From NCBI GenBank assembly GCA_031296355.1, contig JARLFX010000064.1, positions 1 to 15,061 on the forward strand: DNA of 15,061 nucleotides. The letters run 5' to 3'. Positions 7,808 to 14,769 of the stretch are shown here, in pieces. A program made the position numbers and the translations under genes. Under the pieces are notes generated by a model. It was not told the origin of the DNA. It did not search any database and saw only the letters and a list, made by a program, of their open reading frames with translations. The DNA comes from Acidobacteriaceae bacterium. Lineage in GTDB: Bacteria > Acidobacteriota > Terriglobia > Terriglobales > Acidobacteriaceae. The stretch's first letter is position 1, and each line of letters opens with the position of its first letter.

Positions 7808-8914
7808 ATGAATAAGCTTGTCTTCGGTAATCTCGTACACCGCCCGCTACGCTCCCTGATCAGCGTTTTCGCCGTCGCCATTGAAGTGGTGATGATCCTC
7901 TCCATTGCTGCCGCGCTCATGGGCATGCTGAATGGGACCAAGACCCGGACCAGCGGCATCGGTATGGATATTGCCGCGCGCCCTGGCACCAGCAGCAACC
8001 TGGTCAGCGTGAGCGGTGCGCCTGCTCCTCTGGGCATCGCTGCTATTCTCCGCAAAATTCCCCATGTCGCCGTCGTCGCACCGGTCAACATTCACCTCAG
8101 CGGCGGCGCCAAGCTTGAGAACATCTACGGCATCGACTTCGATAGTTTCAATGCGCTCCGCCCATTTCATTTCATCGCAGGTGGTCCATTTCAGGGTCCG
8201 CGCGACGCCATCATTGATGACTACGCTGCCGGTACCGGCAAAAGTGCCCTGCACGTCGGCGATAGCATTCGTATTATGAACAATGATTTTCGTGTCGCCG
8301 GAATCGTGGAGCACGGTAAAGGCGGCCGCAAGTTCGTACCCATCACCACGCTCGACGAACTCGACGGCGACGTTGGCGCCAGCGCCTTCTATATCCGCAC
8401 GGAGAATCCGCCGCGGTTTCAGGATTCCGTGAAGCAGGCTATCCTCGCCCAGCCTGGCCTGGAGAAGTATGACGTGGAGACGCTGGACGAACTCATGAGC
8501 CAACTCACCCCGGAGAAGATGCCCGGCTTCAACATCGCCTTGCATCTGGTCATCGGCATCTCTGTGGTCATAGGCTTCCTGGTCATCTTCCAGTCCATGT
8601 ATACCGCCGTCATGGAGCGCACTCGCGAGATCGGCATTCTTAAGTCCATGGGTGCCGCCCGCGGCTACATTGTGAACCTCGTCCTGCGTGAATCCGGATT
8701 GCTGGCAGTAACCGGCACCGTGGTGGGCATCGTCGTCGCATTCATCCTGCAGACCATCTTCCATCGCGTGCAGCCGACGCTGGACTTCGTGATCACGCTG
8801 GACTGGGTCTTCAAGGCCATCGGGATCGCCCTCCTGGGAGCCCTTCTGGGTGCCCTGTACCCGGCGCTGAAAGCTGCCCGTAAGGACCCAATTGACGCCT
8901 TGGCCTACGAATAA
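7808..8914 (+). CDS. ABC transporter permease, MacB/FtsX type
   Basis: A 368-residue inner-membrane protein with the MacB/LolC layout: TM1 near residues 12-36 (SLISVFAVAIEVVMILSIAAAL), a periplasmic domain to about residue 240, then three C-terminal helices. The stretch MERTREIGILKSMGAARGYIV after TM2 is the conserved cytosolic segment that couples to the ATPase. The end, ALYPALKAARKDPIDALAYE, is typical of the family. Such permeases work as mechanotransmitters with a LolD/MacB-like ATPase in lipoprotein, lipid or peptide export. No ATPase lies next to it here. The start is set at the ATG at 7808, preceded by GGAAGAG, rather than an upstream in-frame TTG at 7772, because the family begins close to M-N-K-L. 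Confidence 0.88.
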   Translation: MNKLVFGNLVHRPLRSLISVFAVAIEVVMILSIAAALMGMLNGTKTRTSGIGMDIAARPGTSSNLVSVSGAPAPLGIAAILRKIPHVAVVAPVNIHLSGGAKLENIYGIDFDSFNALRPFHFIAGGPFQGPRDAIIDDYAAGTGKSALHVGDSIRIMNNDFRVAGIVEHGKGGRKFVPITTLDELDGDVGASAFYIRTENPPRFQDSVKQAILAQPGLEKYDVETLDELMSQLTPEKMPGFNIALHLVIGISVVIGFLVIFQSMYTAVMERTREIGILKSMGAARGYIVNLVLRESGLLAVTGTVVGIVVAFILQTIFHRVQPTLDFVITLDWVFKAIGIALLGALLGALYPALKAARKDPIDALAYE

Positions 8915-8988
8915 GCCGTCTGTTGCGGCTACGGGCAGGGAATTGCTGGCCCAGCCTCCGCAATCCGTGGGTTTTGCACTACTTTTCG

Positions 8989-9017
8989 TTGACGCAACCT
9001 GCGGATTCGGCTATTCT
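8989..9017 (+). promoter_or_regulatory. Sigma70-like promoter for rplM-rpsI
   Basis: TTGACG at 8989-8994 and TATTCT at 9012-9017 are separated by exactly 17 bp, a good match to the housekeeping promoter pattern. Transcription would begin near 9024, giving a leader of about 230 nt before rplM. Confidence 0.6.
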
Positions 9018-9252
9018 TAAATCTCGCGCAGTATCGCGCCTGCACGTCCGTATGTACCACCACGGACAGCGCAAGCCGGCGAGCGATGTGGATCCAATCG
9101 AGAGCCTTACGGGCTCCGGAAGCACCCACCTCACACACTGTCAGTTCATGCCCTGGCCTCTTCCGGCTTTTGCCTGCGGAAAAATAGACCCGGGTGCGCA
9201 ATGATGGCTGCCGCGCGAAGAGTTTTCGAGTTCCGAGAAGCAGGAGAGCAGT
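9018..9252 (+). other. Long structured 5' leader of rplM-rpsI
   Basis: There is no ORF of note in this 235-bp stretch. Hairpins visible in the transcript are GTCCGT/ACGGAC (9046-9051 with 9062-9067), GAGCC/GGCTC (9102-9106 with 9112-9116) and TTCCG/CGGAA (9161-9165 with 9177-9181, followed by AAAATA). Long leaders before ribosomal protein genes commonly carry autoregulatory RNA structure, and L13 leader motifs are known in other phyla. I do not recognise this one as a described family. The gene-proximal end holds AGGAGAG, the rplM ribosome-binding site. Confidence 0.4.
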
Positions 9253-9684
9253 ATGTCTACTTTTATTCCGACCGCGCAGAACTTTGAGCGCAAGTGGTTC
9301 GTGATTGACGCCAGCGGTAAGACGCTGGGCCGTCTCGCCACCCAGGCTGCCAGCATTCTGGCCGGCAAGAACAATCCGATGTACACGCCGTACATTGATA
9401 CCGGCGACCACATCATCGTGGTGAATGCTGAGAAGATCCAGCTCACTGGCTTGAAGGCGCAGCAGAAGCTCTATCGCCGCTACACCGGTTTCCCCGGTGG
9501 TCTGCGCGAGGAGTCCTTCACCAAGCTGCTGGCTCGCCGTCCTGAAGCAATCATCGAGCAGGCTATCAAGGGCATGCTGCCCAAAAGCAAGATGGGCCGC
9601 CAGATGGGCACCAAGCTCAAGGTTTATCGCGGCACCGAGCACCCGCACCAGGCACAGGCGCCTGTTGCACTCGCAATCAAGTAA
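9253..9684 (+). CDS. rplM: Large ribosomal subunit protein uL13
   Basis: A 143-residue protein, the usual length for uL13, an early-assembling protein of the 50S subunit that binds 23S rRNA. Diagnostic stretches are [26 protein letters not shown] at the N-terminus, [31 protein letters not shown] and [31 protein letters not shown] near the C-terminus. The ATG is preceded by AGGAGAG at 9242-9248. It is followed 86 bp later by rpsI, the classic L13-S9 pair, probably one transcript driven by the promoter near 8989-9017. Confidence 0.98.
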   Translation: MSTFIPTAQNFERKWFVIDASGKTLGRLATQAASILAGKNNPMYTPYIDTGDHIIVVNAEKIQLTGLKAQQKLYRRYTGFPGGLREESFTKLLARRPEAIIEQAIKGMLPKSKMGRQMGTKLKVYRGTEHPHQAQAPVALAIK

Positions 9685-9770
9685 TTTTTCGCTGCATCCA
9701 GGTACGCCTGGTGGAACAAATTTTGTTGGATGCCCGGTACATCACCGGCGCAGAAGGTTTGAGGAGCTAC

Positions 9771-10166
9771 ATGGCAGAACTCGTACAGTACTATGGCACC
9801 GGCCGTCGTAAGGCCAGCGTTGCGCGCGTATTCCTGCGTCCCGGCAGCGGCAAGTTCACGGTCAACGGCAAGCCGTTTGACACCTACTTCGTCACCGAGC
9901 AGCAGCGCGTCGCCGCAAAGCGTCCGTTGGTCGTCTCTGAGACCGGCAGCCAGTTTGATGTGGTCACCACCGTGCGTGGCGGCGGCATCATGGGCCAGGC
10001 GGATTCCGTCAAGCTCGGCATTGCACGTGCCCTCATGCTCTTCAACGCGGAACTGCGCAAGGGGCTCAAGGCCGAAGGCCTGGTCTCCCGCGACGCCCGC
10101 ATCAAGGAACGCAAGAAGTACGGACAGAAGGGTGCTCGCGCACGCTTCCAGTTCAGCAAGCGCTAA
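9771..10166 (+). CDS. rpsI: Small ribosomal subunit protein uS9
   Basis: A 131-residue protein, typical for uS9, whose C-terminal tail reaches the P-site tRNA in the 30S subunit. [49 protein letters not shown] and the basic end [24 protein letters not shown] (with the universal SKR terminus) identify it. The start is the ATG at 9771, with GAGGAG at 9761-9766. A longer frame from a GTG at 9711 adds 20 residues not seen in the family and would read through this ribosome-binding site. Confidence 0.98.
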   Translation: MAELVQYYGTGRRKASVARVFLRPGSGKFTVNGKPFDTYFVTEQQRVAAKRPLVVSETGSQFDVVTTVRGGGIMGQADSVKLGIARALMLFNAELRKGLKAEGLVSRDARIKERKKYGQKGARARFQFSKR

Positions 10167-10176
10167 TCGGTTTTGT

Positions 10177-10214
10177 CTGCAGCGAGGCTTTGGCTTCGCT
10201 GCAGGCAATGTTTT
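10177..10214 (+). terminator. Probable terminator or attenuator after rpsI
   Basis: A 9-bp perfect stem, CTGCAGCGA at 10177-10185 with TCGCTGCAG at 10196-10204, closes a 10-nt loop and is followed by GCAATGTTTT. It begins 11 nt after the rpsI stop. The T-run is short and offset by several bases, so termination may be partial and allow read-through into rpsB. Confidence 0.5.
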
Positions 10215-10314
10215 GGCAGTATCAGCAGCAAGTGGAGTTAAATTTCCCGTTTTTGACTGGGACCAATCCCGGCGGCGTGACCGGCCGAGGATGACCTGGA
10301 TATAAGGAGCCATT

Positions 10315-11238
<924 letters not shown>

Positions 11239-11262
11239 GCAGTTCACGAAACTCAGCACTAC

Positions 11263-11302
11263 GAGCGTGGCTGCCAGTTCAATTGGCGCCACGCTCTTTT
11301 TT
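11263..11302 (+). terminator. Rho-independent terminator after rpsB
   Basis: GAGCGTGG at 11263-11270 pairs with CCACGCTC at 11289-11296. An inner GCCA/TGGC stem (11273-11276 with 11284-11287) extends the helix, and a TTTTTT run follows directly. It lies 24 nt after the rpsB stop. This separates rpsB from tsf, so tsf may need its own promoter or rely on read-through. Confidence 0.9.
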
Positions 11303-11309
11303 GTAACCT

Positions 11310-11422
11310 TGTCATTCTGAGCGTAGTGAAGAATCTGCTTTTGCTTTGATTTTTGTTTTGAAAGGGCGCGGCTTGAGCCGCGCCGCTACAGCAATAACAC
11401 ACGGGGGCTTTAGCCCCTGGGG
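11310..11422 (+). repeat. Composite interspersed intergenic repeat between rpsB and tsf
   Basis: Three blocks follow each other: TCATTCTGAGCGTAGTGAAG-type sequence from about 11312 to 11336; a perfect 8-bp hairpin GGCGCGGC/GCCGCGCC (11365-11372 with 11377-11384, loop TTGA); and a second hairpin GGGGC/GCCCC (11404-11408 with 11413-11417, loop TTTA), whose 3' arm can alternatively form CCCC-T-GGGG. From memory, both the TCATTCTGAGCG block and the GGC-CGGCTT(G)AGCCG hairpin recur between genes in many acidobacterial genomes, like REP/BIME elements. Only one copy is seen in this window, so repetition itself cannot be shown here. Confidence 0.55.
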
Positions 11423-11451
11423 AAATTTTAGATAACCGAAGGGAATTCAAG

Positions 11452-12111
11452 ATGGCAACCGCAACCGATACAAAGATTGGCGCAGCACTGGTAAAGGAAC
11501 TCCGCGAGAAGTCTGGCGCGCCCATGGGCGACTGTCTCAAGGCTCTGCAAGAGGCCAAGGGCGACATGGAGAATGCCTTCGTCGTTCTGCGCAAGCGCGG
11601 CATGGCGTCCGCCGCCAAGAAGGCGTCGCGCACCACCAACGAGGGTGCCGTGGGCACCTACATCCATGCCGGCGGCAAGATCGGCGTCATGATTGAGATC
11701 AACTGCGAGTCCGACTTCGTCGCCCGCACGGACGACTTCAAGACCCTGCTCTCTGACATCGCCATGCACATCGCCGCTGTCGACCCGCGCTACGTGCGCA
11801 AGGAAGACGTGACCGCCGCTGACATGGCCCGCGAAAAGGAAGTCTATTCCGCGCAGGCCGCCGCCACCGGCAAGCCCGCCCAGGTGATCGAGAAGATTGT
11901 GGAAGGCAAGATGTCCAAGTTTTACGAGGAAGTCTGCCTGCTGCAGCAGCCCTTCATCAAGGAGCCGTCCGTCACCATCGAAGAGCTCATCAAGCAGAAG
12001 ATCGCCAAGCTCGGTGAGAACATCTCCGTCAGCCGCTTCGCGCGCTTCAAGGTAGGCGACCCCAACTGGACCGTCGCCCAGACCAAGAACGCAGAGCCCG
12101 CCGCCGAATAA
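11452..12111 (+). CDS. tsf: Translation elongation factor Ts
   Basis: EF-Ts, the nucleotide exchange factor that releases GDP from EF-Tu. Residues about 8-60 form the UBA-like N-terminal domain (ALVKELREKSGAPMGDCLKALQEAKGDMENAFVVLRKRGMASAAKKASR). The next part, IHAGGKIGVMIEINCESDFVARTDDFK, holds the conserved DFVAR core element that contacts EF-Tu. At 219 residues it is shorter than the 283 of E. coli, consistent with a single-subdomain core form found in several phyla. Start: ATG with GAAGGGA upstream at 11438-11444. The GC-rich codon use contrasts with the A+T-rich gene that follows. It normally stands next to rpsB and pyrH; here pyrH is displaced by the reverse-transcriptase cassette. Confidence 0.97.
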   Translation: MATATDTKIGAALVKELREKSGAPMGDCLKALQEAKGDMENAFVVLRKRGMASAAKKASRTTNEGAVGTYIHAGGKIGVMIEINCESDFVARTDDFKTLLSDIAMHIAAVDPRYVRKEDVTAADMAREKEVYSAQAAATGKPAQVIEKIVEGKMSKFYEEVCLLQQPFIKEPSVTIEELIKQKIAKLGENISVSRFARFKVGDPNWTVAQTKNAEPAAE

Positions 12112-12131
12112 CTCTGGCGCACCGCAAATCA

Positions 12132-12157
12132 AAAGCCCGGACCTCGGTCCGGGCTTT
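12132..12157 (+). terminator. Terminator after tsf
   Basis: An 11-bp stem, AAAGCCCGGAC at 12132-12142 with GTCCGGGCTTT at 12147-12157, closes a CTCG tetraloop. It starts 20 nt after the tsf stop. The T-run is only the three bases inside the stem, but the A/T-flanked GC-rich form is a classic intrinsic terminator. It marks the boundary between the housekeeping block and the accessory cassette. Confidence 0.85.
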
Positions 12158-12169
12158 AAGGTGTGTATG

Positions 12170-12198
12170 AATTTGTAGAAGAAGACCTATGGTAGAAT
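12170..12198 (+). promoter_or_regulatory. Candidate extended -10 promoter for the ncRNA-RT cassette
   Basis: TGG-TAGAAT at 12190-12198 is an extended -10 element (TGn plus a hexamer with five of six bases matching TATAAT). The -35 is weak; TTTGTA at 12172-12177 is the nearest candidate and is closer than ideal. Transcription would start near 12205, just inside the structured region that precedes the reverse transcriptase gene. Confidence 0.5.
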
Positions 12199-12204
12199 CA
12201 ACTA

Positions 12205-12423
12205 TCCATTTAGATGTAGCGAATGGAGTCTATGTTGATAAAGTCAAGTCGAAGCATAGTCTTCGTCCTCTGGCCGTCGCATACTGCCAGTCCGGCTAGG
12301 ATTAGCCTGCTAACAGTATACACGATGTCGTTGAACCTTCAGCCCGATAAGAGACAGCGTGGGGTAGCCGTAAGTCGAGGCTGTCGATTGGCTACCCCCT
12401 TTCGTTGCATGTGAAGATTTGCA
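12205..12423 (+). ncRNA. Predicted structured template RNA of the reverse-transcriptase cassette
   Basis: About 220 nt between the candidate promoter and the RT start hold several hairpins: TCCATT/AATGGA (12205-12210 with 12222-12227); CGAAG/CTTCG with a CATAGT loop (12250-12254 with 12261-12265); a compound stem TCG+ATACTG/CAGTAT+CGA (12277-12286 with 12314-12325) topped by GGCTA/TAGCC with a GGAT loop (12294-12298 with 12303-12307); and a perfect 9-bp stem GGGGTAGCC/GGCTACCCC (12361-12369 with 12390-12398). GACAGC at 12353-12358 can pair with GCTGTC at 12380-12385 in the loop of that last stem, an H-type pseudoknot. DRT2- and DRT9-type reverse transcriptases have a structured RNA in this position. 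No U-run longer than three is present, which argues against the poly-U template of DRT9. The ends are not known. Confidence 0.55.
12223..12414 (+). other. Open frame through the ncRNA, possible neo-type repeat coding frame
   Basis: A 63-codon frame starting with ATG at 12223 crosses almost the whole structured RNA and stops at 12412-12414, just before the RT. The predicted peptide is basic and low in acidic residues (KSSRSIVFVLWPSH in the first part, PDKRQRGVAVSRG in the second) with no recognised domain. No Shine-Dalgarno precedes it, so I do not call it an ordinary gene. It matters because the heptamer AAGTCGA occurs at 12246-12252 and 12372-12378, exactly 126 nt apart and in phase. A concatemer joined at this repeat would stay open and encode a 42-residue unit again and again. 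Chance open frames of this length are not rare, so this is a hypothesis. Confidence 0.3.
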
Positions 12424-13821
12424 ATGACGAAAATCAGGAACTACCCTCATTTCGATACCACGCTCAATAATATCGAAGCTCTAGCACTTACATCGAACCC
12501 CTCACTAATAGCTAAGCACGCATTTCATCCATTCATCGAGTATTCCGATGCATGGACTAAATTTGCTGCAAAAGGTTTAAAGGGGAAAGTTAAGAGCAGA
12601 CCTATTAAGTATGCGTCCCGCCGTGACAGTTGCATCTATTCGCATTACAGAACTTTACTGATAAATGCTTACGAGCAGGAATTGTTTAAACGTGGAATCA
12701 GCCATGTAGTTTTAGCGTATAGACGCATACCTAGACTTAACGCGAAAGGTAATAAGAGCAATATTCATTTTGCAGATGATGTATTCTCAGATATTTCCCA
12801 AATGGGAAATTGCCTCGTCTATACACTCGACATAAGCAAATTCTTTGAGAGCCTTGAGCACGATAGGGTGAAGCAAAATTGGATAAAGGTCATGGGTTTC
12901 AAAACACTTCCATCGGATCATTATCAAGTCTTCCGCAATATCACTCGATATGCGACCGTCAATCGTGAAACGCTATATCGCGAACTTAATTTTATAGGGA
13001 TGAAGCAATCAGGAACGCGGCAAATAATGGGTTATCTGGTGAAGAGAATTCCATTACAGGTTTGTTCTGGTGCCACATTCCGCAAAAAAATTGCACCACT
13101 TATTAAGACAAATCTTCAACCTTACGGAATACCTCAAGGGTCACCCATATCTGATGTTCTAGCTAATTTGTATATGCTAGATTTTGATACCCAGATGGTT
13201 GCTTTTATGTCCAAGTGCGGTGGATCGTATCGTCGTTACTCAGATGACATACTGCTGATTGTTCCTGGCCATAATGATGACTGTAGGAAAAGATGGGAAT
13301 CCATAGAGCATATCTTAGCGTCTTGTTGTGGGCAGATATTAAAACTTCAAAATACCAAATCTACTGTGCATAAGTTTACGCAGTCAGAGGCAACAAAGAG
13401 TCAGAGTTGTGAACATATAGAAGGTAGTTCTGGCAAGAATGGACTCGAATATCTCGGATTTCGATTTGATGGAAAACGAGTATTCATTCGTGATAGTACA
13501 AGATCTCGGCTACAGAGAAAGATGACATATGCGGTAAACGCTGCCGTTAGAAAACTCTATAGTGCTAATTCCACTAAAGGACGCGCAGAACTCAAAAAGC
13601 TCTTCGAGCCGAACAAAATCCTTCACCAGTTTTACAAAATTCGTGATTTCGAAAACAAGGTAATGACGCCAAAGAGCTGGACATTCTGGACCTATGCAAT
13701 TAGGGCACAGCAAGTTTTCGGCGATAAGGGGAAATCGATTGCGCGTCAGCTGCGAAATTTTCGACGTAGTATTCTGCATAAGGCTGAAAAATCAATCGAT
13801 AAAGTCACAAAGCAAGCGTGA
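12424..13821 (+). CDS. Reverse transcriptase, probable defence-associated RT of the DRT2 (UG2) type
   Basis: A 465-residue RNA-directed DNA polymerase. Seen directly: a finger region KSRPIKYASRRDSCIYSHY (57-75); motif A LDISKFFESLEHDRV with Asp136; motif B GIPQGSPISDVLANLYM (235-251); motif C YSDD (272-275), giving metal-binding Asp274 and Asp275; motif D near TKSTVHKF (311-318); motif E YLGFRFD (343-349); and an alpha-helical, basic C-terminal region from about 355. There is no maturase X domain, HNH endonuclease or intron RNA, so it is not a group II intron. Retron msr-msd features are also not seen. Length, an N-terminal YPHFD, RPIKYASRRDS, the motif A context FFESLEHDRVKQNW and an upstream structured RNA best fit DRT2 antiviral RTs; this rests on remembered motifs. 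It is clearly A+T-richer than its neighbours, suggesting transfer. The ATG has only a weak GAAG before it, and no terminator follows. It could be another UG/DRT class. Confidence 0.9.
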   Translation: MTKIRNYPHFDTTLNNIEALALTSNPSLIAKHAFHPFIEYSDAWTKFAAKGLKGKVKSRPIKYASRRDSCIYSHYRTLLINAYEQELFKRGISHVVLAYRRIPRLNAKGNKSNIHFADDVFSDISQMGNCLVYTLDISKFFESLEHDRVKQNWIKVMGFKTLPSDHYQVFRNITRYATVNRETLYRELNFIGMKQSGTRQIMGYLVKRIPLQVCSGATFRKKIAPLIKTNLQPYGIPQGSPISDVLANLYMLDFDTQMVAFMSKCGGSYRRYSDDILLIVPGHNDDCRKRWESIEHILASCCGQILKLQNTKSTVHKFTQSEATKSQSCEHIEGSSGKNGLEYLGFRFDGKRVFIRDSTRSRLQRKMTYAVNAAVRKLYSANSTKGRAELKKLFEPNKILHQFYKIRDFENKVMTPKSWTFWTYAIRAQQVFGDKGKSIARQLRNFRRSILHKAEKSIDKVTKQA

Positions 13822-13899
13822 TTCAATGGATACTCTTCATGGGCCCTACAGCTTCCTGCCTATTCCGCCCCGCCCCCCGTATGTAATACTCAAAAAGGC

Positions 13900-14604
13900 A
13901 TGTATAAGCGCGTACTCCTCAAACTCTCCGGCGAGGCCCTGGCAGCAGGGCGTGGTTTCGGCATTGACGTCCCCTATATTCACAAGATCGCAGCTGAAAT
14001 AGCCGAAGTCCAGAAGCAGGGCACTGAGATCGCCCTCGTCATTGGCGGCGGCAACTTCTTCCGCGGCATCGCCGAGCAGGCCGCCCACATGGACCGCGTC
14101 GCCGCTGACAACATGGGCATGCTCTCCACCGTCCTCAACTCCATCGCCATGCAAGACGCTATCGAGAAGCAGAACATCCAGTGCCGCGTGATGACCGCGA
14201 TTGAGATGCACCAGGTCGCCGAGCCCTACATCCGCCGCCGCGCCGTCCGCCACCTCGAAAAAGGCCGCGTCGTCATCTTCGCCGCCGGCACCGGCAACCC
14301 CTACTTCTCCACCGATACCGCCGCCGCCCTTCGCGCCATGGAGATCAAGGCCGACGTCCTCATGAAGGCCACCTCCGTCGACGGCGTCTACAACGCCGAC
14401 CCCAAGAAAGACGCCGCCGCCGTCAAGTTCGAGCAGATCACCTACATGGACATCCTCAAGCTCGGCCTCAAGGTCATGGACACCACCGCCGTCTCCATGT
14501 GCAAAGACAACAATCTGCCCATGATCATCTTCAACATGAACGTCCCCGGCAACATCCAGCGCGTCATCAGTGGCGAAAAACTCGGCTCCCTGGTCACCGC
14601 GTAA
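13900..14604 (+). CDS. pyrH: Uridylate kinase (UMP kinase)
   Basis: A 234-residue enzyme of the amino-acid-kinase fold that phosphorylates UMP to UDP in pyrimidine synthesis; it works as a hexamer in the cytosol. [11 protein letters not shown] is the N-terminal phosphate-binding segment; [10 protein letters not shown] binds substrate; [58 protein letters not shown] and [24 protein letters not shown] are typical of bacterial PyrH. The ATG gives the normal N-terminus, but its AAGG lies one base away, too close for a standard ribosome-binding site. A TGTAAT hexamer at 13882-13887 could be a -10, making an almost leaderless message. It normally follows tsf directly; here the RT cassette intervenes, and frr is not next to it. 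Confidence 0.97.
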   Translation: MYKRVLLKLSGEALAAGRGFGIDVPYIHKIAAEIAEVQKQGTEIALVIGGGNFFRGIAEQAAHMDRVAADNMGMLSTVLNSIAMQDAIEKQNIQCRVMTAIEMHQVAEPYIRRRAVRHLEKGRVVIFAAGTGNPYFSTDTAAALRAMEIKADVLMKATSVDGVYNADPKKDAAAVKFEQITYMDILKLGLKVMDTTAVSMCKDNNLPMIIFNMNVPGNIQRVISGEKLGSLVTA

Positions 14605-14610
14605 GCTTCG

Positions 14611-14625
14611 CCGCCGATTCGGCGG
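14611..14625 (+). terminator. Short GC hairpin after pyrH
   Basis: CCGCCG and CGGCGG form a 6-bp stem with an ATT loop, six nt after the pyrH stop. No T-run follows, so it may act as a pause or 3'-end stabiliser rather than a complete terminator. Confidence 0.4.
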
Positions 14626-14659
14626 TCCGGGACGGGTTCAAACCGAATCAAGCTTTAAT

Positions 14660-14735
14660 CCTTAAATCCCTATCCGTTTTTGCTTTTATTCGGTATTGTT
14701 TTTCAATCCGTTTTATCCGTGCCATCCGTGGTTCG
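14660..14735 (+). repeat. ATCCGT-rich intergenic repeat
   Basis: The motif (T)ATCCGT appears four times in this stretch (CTATCCGTTTTT, CAATCCGTTTTATCCGTGCCATCCGTGG), with a small imperfect hairpin CGGTATTG/CAATCCG between. A closely similar 'ATCCGTG-CATCCGTGG' sequence is, from memory, a frequent intergenic element in acidobacteria and some planctomycetes. The window alone cannot show how often it recurs. Confidence 0.45.
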
Positions 14736-14769
14736 CTTTTGTCTTTGTACTTTGAGGGGGACTGAACGC

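Noticed and set aside
7847..8764. A 305-codon minus-strand frame inside the permease gene
   Set aside because: It is fully antisense to a well-supported MacB/FtsX permease and its product is His/Asp/Gly-rich with no domain.
9711..9770. GTG-started 20-residue extension of rpsI
   Set aside because: The extension is not seen in uS9, and the ATG at 9771 has a well-placed GAGGAG.
12205..12423. DRT9-type poly-U template RNA
   Set aside because: The longest T-run between the promoter and the RT start is three bases, so no homopolymer template is evident.
12205..12423. tRNA or CRISPR array in the tsf-RT gap
   Set aside because: No cloverleaf with a T-arm consensus and no regularly spaced identical repeats were found; the only repeats are short single pairs.
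12424..13821. Group II intron maturase or retron as explanation for the reverse transcriptase
   Set aside because: There is no maturase X or endonuclease domain, no domain V-like RNA downstream, and no msr-msd layout with inverted repeats around a branching G that I can recognise.
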